This document shows, piece after piece, positions 24,453 to 28,274 of a stretch of 28,274 nt of DNA (the first letter of the stretch is position 1; each line of letters opens with the position of its first letter). This DNA comes from Lachnospiraceae bacterium UBA5895 (GTDB lineage Bacteria; Bacillota; Clostridia; Lachnospirales; Lachnospiraceae), in NCBI GenBank assembly GCA_002431915.1, contig DJEP01000020.1:14436-42709 (forward strand). Reading direction: 5' to 3'. A program made the translations under genes and the position numbers. The notes under the pieces were generated by a model. It was not told where the DNA came from and searched no databases. It was given only the letters and a program-made list of their open reading frames with translations.

Positions 24453-26603
24453 ATGAGTGCAGAGACCAAAGAATATGCGAAAAGACTGACAGCGCAGATG
24501 ACGCTGGAAGAAAAAATGAGCCAGATGCTGTATGAATCACCGGCAATCGACAGACTTGGAATTCCGGCGTATAACTGGTGGAACGAGGCTCTGCATGGAG
24601 TAGCGAGAGCCGGAGTGGCAACGGTGTTTCCTCAGGCAATTGCCCTTGCAGCAACTTTTGACGAAGAACTGCTCCGGCAGATTGGGGATGCAGTCTCCAC
24701 GGAAGGACGGGCTAAATTCAATGAATTTTCCAAACGCGGTGACAGAGGTATCTATAAAGGCTTGACTTATTGGGCACCGAATATCAATATTTTCAGGGAT
24801 CCCAGATGGGGAAGAGGTCATGAGACTTACGGAGAGGATCCTTATCTGACCGGACGACTGGGATGTGCTTATATCAGGGGATTACAGGGACCGGATAGAG
24901 AACACCCGAAGGCAGCGGCCTGTGCAAAGCATTTTGCGGTGCATAGTGGACCGGAGGCTCTCCGCCATGAATTTGATGCCAAGGTATCAAAGCATGATTT
25001 GTATGACACCTATCTGTATGCTTTTAAACGCTGCGTCAAAGATGCCGGAGTGGAAGCAGTTATGGGAGCTTATAACCGGGTCAATGGGGAACCGGCATGT
25101 GGAAGCAGGACGCTGTTAAAGGATATCCTGCGGGATGAATTCGGATTTGAAGGACATGTGGTATCGGACTGCTGGGCAATCAATGATTTCCATCTGCATC
25201 ACCATGTGACGGGGATCGCGGAAGAATCTGCTGCAATGGCGGTGAACAACGGCTGTGATCTGAATTGCGGAAATGCTTTTTTGCATTTGCCGAAGGCTTA
25301 TGAGATGGGGCTGGTGAGTGAAGAAGCCATCACGGAAGCGGTAGAACGTCTCATGGAGATCAGGATCCGGCTTGGCATGATGGAGGATTATCCTTCTCCT
25401 TATGCGGATATTCCCTATGAGAAAGTGGAGTGTCCTGAGCATGTAAAGCTATCTGTGGAAGCATCCCGGAGAAGTCTGACGTTATTGAAGAATAATGAAG
25501 AATTTCTGCCGCTTGAGAAAGAAAAAATCCGCACCATTGCGGTTATCGGACCAAATGCCAATTCCAGAGACGCACTGGTGGGCAATTATGTGGGAACCTC
25601 TTCGCGGTACATCACTCCATTGGAGGGAATCCAGCAGTATGTGGGAGAAGAGATCAGGGTTCTCTATGCGCAGGGCTGCGACCTGTATAAGGACAAGGTA
25701 GAAGGTCTGGGCGAGAAGAAAGACCGCATGCAGGAAGCTGTGATTGCCGCGGAACATGCCGATGTGGCAGTAATGTGCCTTGGACTGGATGCAACCATAG
25801 AAGGAGAGCAGGGCGATGCCGGTAATGAATATGCCAGCGGAGACAAACTGGGACTAAATCTGCCGGGACTTCAGGAAGAACTTCTGGAAACCATTGCAGC
25901 GACAGGAAAGCCGGTGGTGGTTCTGTTAATGGCGGGAAGCGCCATTGACTTGTCCTGGGCGGAACAGAACCCGAATGTGAAAGCAATCGTGGACTGTTGG
26001 TATCCGGGAGCCAGAGGCGGCAAGGCAATTGCGGAAATGCTGTTTGGAGAATTTTCACCCTCCGGGAAACTGCCGGTGACATTCTATCAGGGAACGGAAA
26101 ATCTTCCGGAATTTACAGACTACAGCATGGCAGACCGGACCTACCGGTATACCGATAAAAACGTGTTATATCCCTTCGGATACGGACTGCATTATGGCAG
26201 AGTCCATTATGAAGAGGAATGTGTATCCGGAGAACTGATAGATACTTCCGGGAATGTGACAGTATCTGCCAGTGTGGTAAATGAGAGCAGTTATTCTCTA
26301 TGGGAGACGGTAGAAGTATATGTGAAGAGAAAGGAAGCGCTGGATTACGAACCGGGATTTCAATTAAAGGGAGTCTCTTGCGTGCATCTTGCACCGGGAG
26401 AGAAAAAGAGGATTGAAGTTACACTTTCCCCACGGGATTTCGCTTATATCACCGAAGATGGAGACTGCGTGGTAAGACCCGGGGAATATGTGATTACCAT
26501 TGGAGGACAACAGCCGGATGAAAGAAGTGAAAGACTTACCGGTCAAAGGGTAACCTGTCTGAAGGCGGAAAAGACGGGAAACAGTATTATTGTGGAATAT
26601 TAG
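24453..26603 (+). CDS. Glycoside hydrolase family 3 (beta-xylosidase/glucosidase-like)
   Basis: A 716-residue cytoplasmic GH3 enzyme of full three-domain form. The N-terminal TIM barrel carries NWWNEALHG, KHFAVHSGPE and the nucleophile D239 in GHVVSDCWAI. The (alpha/beta)6 sandwich carries LLKNNEEFLPL, AVIGPNA and the acid/base region EGEQGD; a C-terminal fibronectin-III-like domain follows (from about 600). NEALHG and SDCW-type motifs are seen in xylan 1,4-beta-xylosidases, so removal of terminal xylose from short oligosaccharides fits the locus; glucosidase activity cannot be excluded. AAGGAGAGAG precedes ATG 24453. The downstream AraC gene starts 2 bases after its stop. Confidence 0.94.
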   Translation: MSAETKEYAKRLTAQMTLEEKMSQMLYESPAIDRLGIPAYNWWNEALHGVARAGVATVFPQAIALAATFDEELLRQIGDAVSTEGRAKFNEFSKRGDRGIYKGLTYWAPNINIFRDPRWGRGHETYGEDPYLTGRLGCAYIRGLQGPDREHPKAAACAKHFAVHSGPEALRHEFDAKVSKHDLYDTYLYAFKRCVKDAGVEAVMGAYNRVNGEPACGSRTLLKDILRDEFGFEGHVVSDCWAINDFHLHHHVTGIAEESAAMAVNNGCDLNCGNAFLHLPKAYEMGLVSEEAITEAVERLMEIRIRLGMMEDYPSPYADIPYEKVECPEHVKLSVEASRRSLTLLKNNEEFLPLEKEKIRTIAVIGPNANSRDALVGNYVGTSSRYITPLEGIQQYVGEEIRVLYAQGCDLYKDKVEGLGEKKDRMQEAVIAAEHADVAVMCLGLDATIEGEQGDAGNEYASGDKLGLNLPGLQEELLETIAATGKPVVVLLMAGSAIDLSWAEQNPNVKAIVDCWYPGARGGKAIAEMLFGEFSPSGKLPVTFYQGTENLPEFTDYSMADRTYRYTDKNVLYPFGYGLHYGRVHYEEECVSGELIDTSGNVTVSASVVNESSYSLWETVEVYVKRKEALDYEPGFQLKGVSCVHLAPGEKKRIEVTLSPRDFAYITEDGDCVVRPGEYVITIGGQQPDERSERLTGQRVTCLKAEKTGNSIIVEY

Positions 26604-26605
26604 GG

Positions 26606-27445
26606 ATGACTATGAAAGAAGAGAAGATATACCGGCAGGAAGCAGTGGTGCCGGATCAGGGACTGCCCTTTAAGCTATTCCGTTTCGAAGGTGCAGACGG
26701 AAAATATATTCGTGAAGCGCATCAGCATTGTAGTGTTGAAATATTTGCCGTAAGGGAGGGAAAAGCAGACTTTTACCTCAATAATAAAAAATATGTTCTT
26801 TCGGCAGGAGAGTTCATGATCGTAAACAGTAATGAATTACATTCCATTCATACGTCGGGACGGAATGAGACGATTGTTTTACAGATTCCTATGGAAGAAC
26901 AGACGATGCACTTTTCCAACGAAAAAAGGGAAGAGGATGGAAAGCTGTTTGCCTTACTGGAAAAAATGTACAGACAGCAGCTGAGAAAAGAGTACGGCTA
27001 TGAACTTTTGATGCAGAGCCTTTTTTATCAGCTAAAATATCTTTTAGTAACCGTTTATCGGATACCGGATGAGATAACGAAGTACAGCATTCAAAATGAC
27101 CAGATGGGACGTCTTGGCAGGATCACAGGATATCTTAGGGAACACTATGCCGAGGAGATATCACTGGAAACATTAGCAGCAACTTTTGGATATTGCCCGA
27201 CTTATTTATCCAAAATGTTTCGTCAGTATGGCCGGATTAATTACAAAGACTATTTGCGAAGTATTCGGTTTGGACATGCGGTGCGGGAACTGGAGGAGAC
27301 AGATCTTGCGATAGGTGAGATCGCTTTAAAAAACGGATTTCCCAACAGCCAGGCTTTTTCTAAAATGTTTCGGGACAAATATGGTATTTTACCAACGGAA
27401 TATCAGAGAAGACAGGGCAGCTTTCCTGATGATCGCGGATTGTAA
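26606..27445 (+). CDS. AraC family regulator with cupin sensor domain
   Basis: A 279-residue one-component regulator. The N-terminal cupin (about 20-95) has AHQHCSVEIF and GEFMIVNSNELHSI, a typical sugar-sensing AraC_binding domain. The C-terminal double helix-turn-helix (about 178-275) has LETLAATFGYCPTYLSKMFRQ and IAEIALKNGFPNSQAFSKMFR-like segments. It starts 2 bases after the GH3 stop (ATG 26606); ATG 26612 is a rival because TAGGG lies 7 bases before it. It is the last gene of the operon and could provide feedback control from intracellular xylose or xylobiose, in parallel with the YesMN pair. Confidence 0.93.
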   Translation: MTMKEEKIYRQEAVVPDQGLPFKLFRFEGADGKYIREAHQHCSVEIFAVREGKADFYLNNKKYVLSAGEFMIVNSNELHSIHTSGRNETIVLQIPMEEQTMHFSNEKREEDGKLFALLEKMYRQQLRKEYGYELLMQSLFYQLKYLLVTVYRIPDEITKYSIQNDQMGRLGRITGYLREHYAEEISLETLAATFGYCPTYLSKMFRQYGRINYKDYLRSIRFGHAVRELEETDLAIGEIALKNGFPNSQAFSKMFRDKYGILPTEYQRRQGSFPDDRGL

Positions 27446-27537
27446 AATGTTAGAAAACATGTCCAAATGATGATGCGAATGACTGTGAAAGTTGGTAACT
27501 TGAGAGTTAGTTGAATAGTTGTTCTTAAATCCACGCA

Positions 27538-27782
27538 GAAAAGACTGTCCGCCCTGGGCTCGGATGCTAGCTACGAGCTGTGGATTTTCTAGAGGAAAGT
27601 GGTCAGGTGCTTCTCATCATGACGGGGCCGCCTTTACGCTGCCATCCATGTGCGCAAAAAGCCATGCCCGTATGGCTTGGCTAACGCGAACATCGTGTTC
27701 GCGTTGCCCCTGTGGACCAACCACTTTCCAAGAAAATCTCACAGTCTCCGCCGCATCTACGCCAAGGGGAGCAGTCCTTTTC
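27538..27782 (+). ncRNA. Large structured RNA of about 245 nt (possibly raiA-like)
   Basis: This GC-rich island between AT-rich flanks folds on paper into a nested structure. Outer stem GAAAAGACTG with CAGTCCTTTTC (27538-27547/27772-27782, one bulge); GATGC/GCATC (27563-27567/27753-27757); a long composite stem CTGTG+GATTTTCT+GGAAAGTGGT (27578-27603) against ACCACTTTCC+AGAAAATC+CACAG (27720-27744). Inside are GGGGC/GCCCC (27624-27628/27706-27710), AAGCCAT/ATGGCTT (27659-27665/27672-27678) and the perfect 10-bp hairpin AACGCGAACA/TGTTCGCGTT (27683-27692/27696-27705). Reading frames through it show no coding character. The size, single structured unit and Firmicute host recall the raiA RNA; I base that on memory only. 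Strand is assumed. Confidence 0.72.
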
Positions 27783-27808
27783 TGCTGGGTTACGAAAAAT
27801 ATCGCAAT

Positions 27809-28080
27809 TATTTAGGCAGAGCATTTAAAAATACAGGTGCGGAAGTCAAAAACAAAGATTTAGTATGTACAAAAAAATAAGAAATACATGCGAACAATTC
27901 AAAAGTAAAAATCAGGTATGTATAGCAAGTAGGAAAATACATACCTAAAATCCAAAGATAATGATCCGGCATGTATGATAACCGAAAAAACACATGTGCA
28001 ATAGGCTAAAACGGAAAACAGGTATGTAAATTGCTTAGAAAACACATGCATAAAATTTGAAAACAAGAATTAAGTATGTA
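27809..28080. repeat. Array of diverged 53-bp tandem repeats, each able to form a hairpin
   Basis: An RGTATGTA motif begins at 27862, 27915, 27968, 28021 and 28073 (spacing 53, 53, 53, 52). In each full unit a complementary ACATRC-type motif follows about 22 bp later (ATACATGC 27884, ATACATACC 27937, ACACATGTGC 27990, ACACATGCAT 28042), preceded by GAAAA and followed by an A-rich stretch with TCAAAA-like blocks. The second unit gives a perfect 9-bp stem AGGTATGTA/TACATACCT. An older copy at 27809-27861 keeps only ATACAGG and TCAAAAACAAAGAT. Arms differ between units but keep pairing through G-T wobbles. It is not a CRISPR: the unit is too diverged and there are no unique spacers. Confidence 0.75.
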
Positions 28081-28099
28081 AATGACTTTGGAGAAATAC

Positions 28100-28135
28100 A
28101 GAAACCAGTAACATGAGTTAGACTTACTGGTTTCT
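28100..28135. repeat. Perfect 12-bp hairpin beyond the repeat array
   Basis: AGAAACCAGTAA (28100-28111) and TTACTGGTTTCT (28124-28135) form a perfect stem with a 12-base loop. No T tract follows (CATGGG on the right; a short A/T-rich stretch on the left), so a classic terminator is doubtful. It could be an RNA 3' end or a mobile-element remnant. Confidence 0.6.
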
Positions 28136-28274
28136 CATGGGATTTGAGTGGAGGGTGCGGACAAAATTCTAGGATTTCCAAATCACAGAACGCCCACGGT
28201 GGACGGAACATCCTTCTGAAGATGTTTGTCGGGAGGTGGTGATATTTTCTCGAAAAGTGTTGAACATCAGGGTG
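28136..28274. other. Unassigned GC-richer segment at the right edge
   Basis: No gene is recognised. Base composition rises again compared with the repeat array. Local pairing is possible (GACAAA with TTTGTC, 28159-28164/28225-28230; AACATC with GATGTT nearby inside), and a strong Shine-Dalgarno-like GGGAGGTGGTGAT lies at 28231-28243. One frame is open from about 28172 to the window end without a convincing start. It could be the start of another gene or RNA cut by the window. Confidence 0.3.

Noticed and set aside
27538..27782. Retron msr-msd, IscB-type omega RNA or group II intron
   Set aside because: No reverse transcriptase, IscB/IsrB or intron protein frame follows, and no domain V-like element was found. 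Kept only as alternatives for a model search.
27519..27880. Two overlapping open frames (98 and 76 codons) over the structured RNA
   Set aside because: Product composition is erratic, no ribosome site precedes them, and the bases are better explained by nested long stems.
27808..27993. Minus-strand 61-codon frame across the repeat array
   Set aside because: It is a translation of the 53-bp repeats, rich in Phe/Leu/Tyr from T-rich DNA, with no ribosome site.
27809..28080. CRISPR array
   Set aside because: Units are too divergent, the conserved parts are two short inverted motifs, and the between-motif sequence is A-rich rather than spacer-like. No cas genes.
28030..28274. Minus-strand open frame running in from the right edge
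   Set aside because: About 80 codons without a recognisable domain; its end translates the repeat array. It cannot be judged without flanking sequence.

Overview
The window looks like a chromosomal segment of a gut Firmicute of the class Clostridia, most likely Lachnospiraceae. The basis is the moderate-to-low GC, strong GGAGG-type ribosome binding sites, YesM/YesN-type two-component pairs beside LplB/YtcP-type sugar permeases, and the set of intracellular xylan-oligosaccharide enzymes. The genus assignment is inference; no marker gene is present.

Layout. (1) 1-1430 is eroded DNA: the 3' end of a yaaA gene, a short N-terminal stub of a transposase, the C-terminal part of a flavin reductase, and a sugar O-acetyltransferase with its own N-terminus damaged. 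(2) 1609-6374 holds a GNAT acetyltransferase, an OmpR-type response regulator, its membrane histidine kinase, and a large tannase/feruloyl-esterase-like lipoprotein. The lipoprotein promoter carries 11-bp-spaced direct repeats suited to that regulator. (3) 6400-8799 holds a TetR repressor divergent from an aldo/keto reductase with a large in-frame deletion, then endonuclease IV (nfo). (4) 8827-27445 is a large xylo-oligosaccharide locus in three blocks. Block one is solute-binding protein 1, a CE1-like esterase, an SGNH esterase and a GH43 enzyme. Block two is a YesM/YesN-type two-component system. Block three is solute-binding protein 2, two permeases, a GH8 reducing-end xylose-releasing enzyme, a GH3 enzyme and an AraC regulator. 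(5) 27446-28274 has no convincing protein gene. It holds a ~245-nt highly structured RNA (possibly raiA-like), an array of diverged 53-bp hairpin-forming tandem repeats, and a further perfect 12-bp hairpin.

How it fits together. The ABC importer (its ATPase is not in the window) would bring in substituted xylo-oligosaccharides. None of the glycosidases or the two esterases has a signal peptide, so acyl groups would be removed and the chain shortened inside the cell by CE1/SGNH esterases, GH43, GH8 (Rex) and GH3. The YesMN pair and AraC regulator would sense substrate or product. Secreted xylanase is absent, so this is a scavenging or cross-feeding type of locus.

Most interesting items: the structured RNA plus adjacent 53-bp repeat array; the internally duplicated CE1 esterase with a degenerate second half; a paralogous binding-protein pair in which one copy lacks the lipoprotein cysteine; terminator-like hairpins after both binding-protein genes, one of which contains the next gene's ribosome binding site; and the regulator-promoter match at the tannase-like gene.
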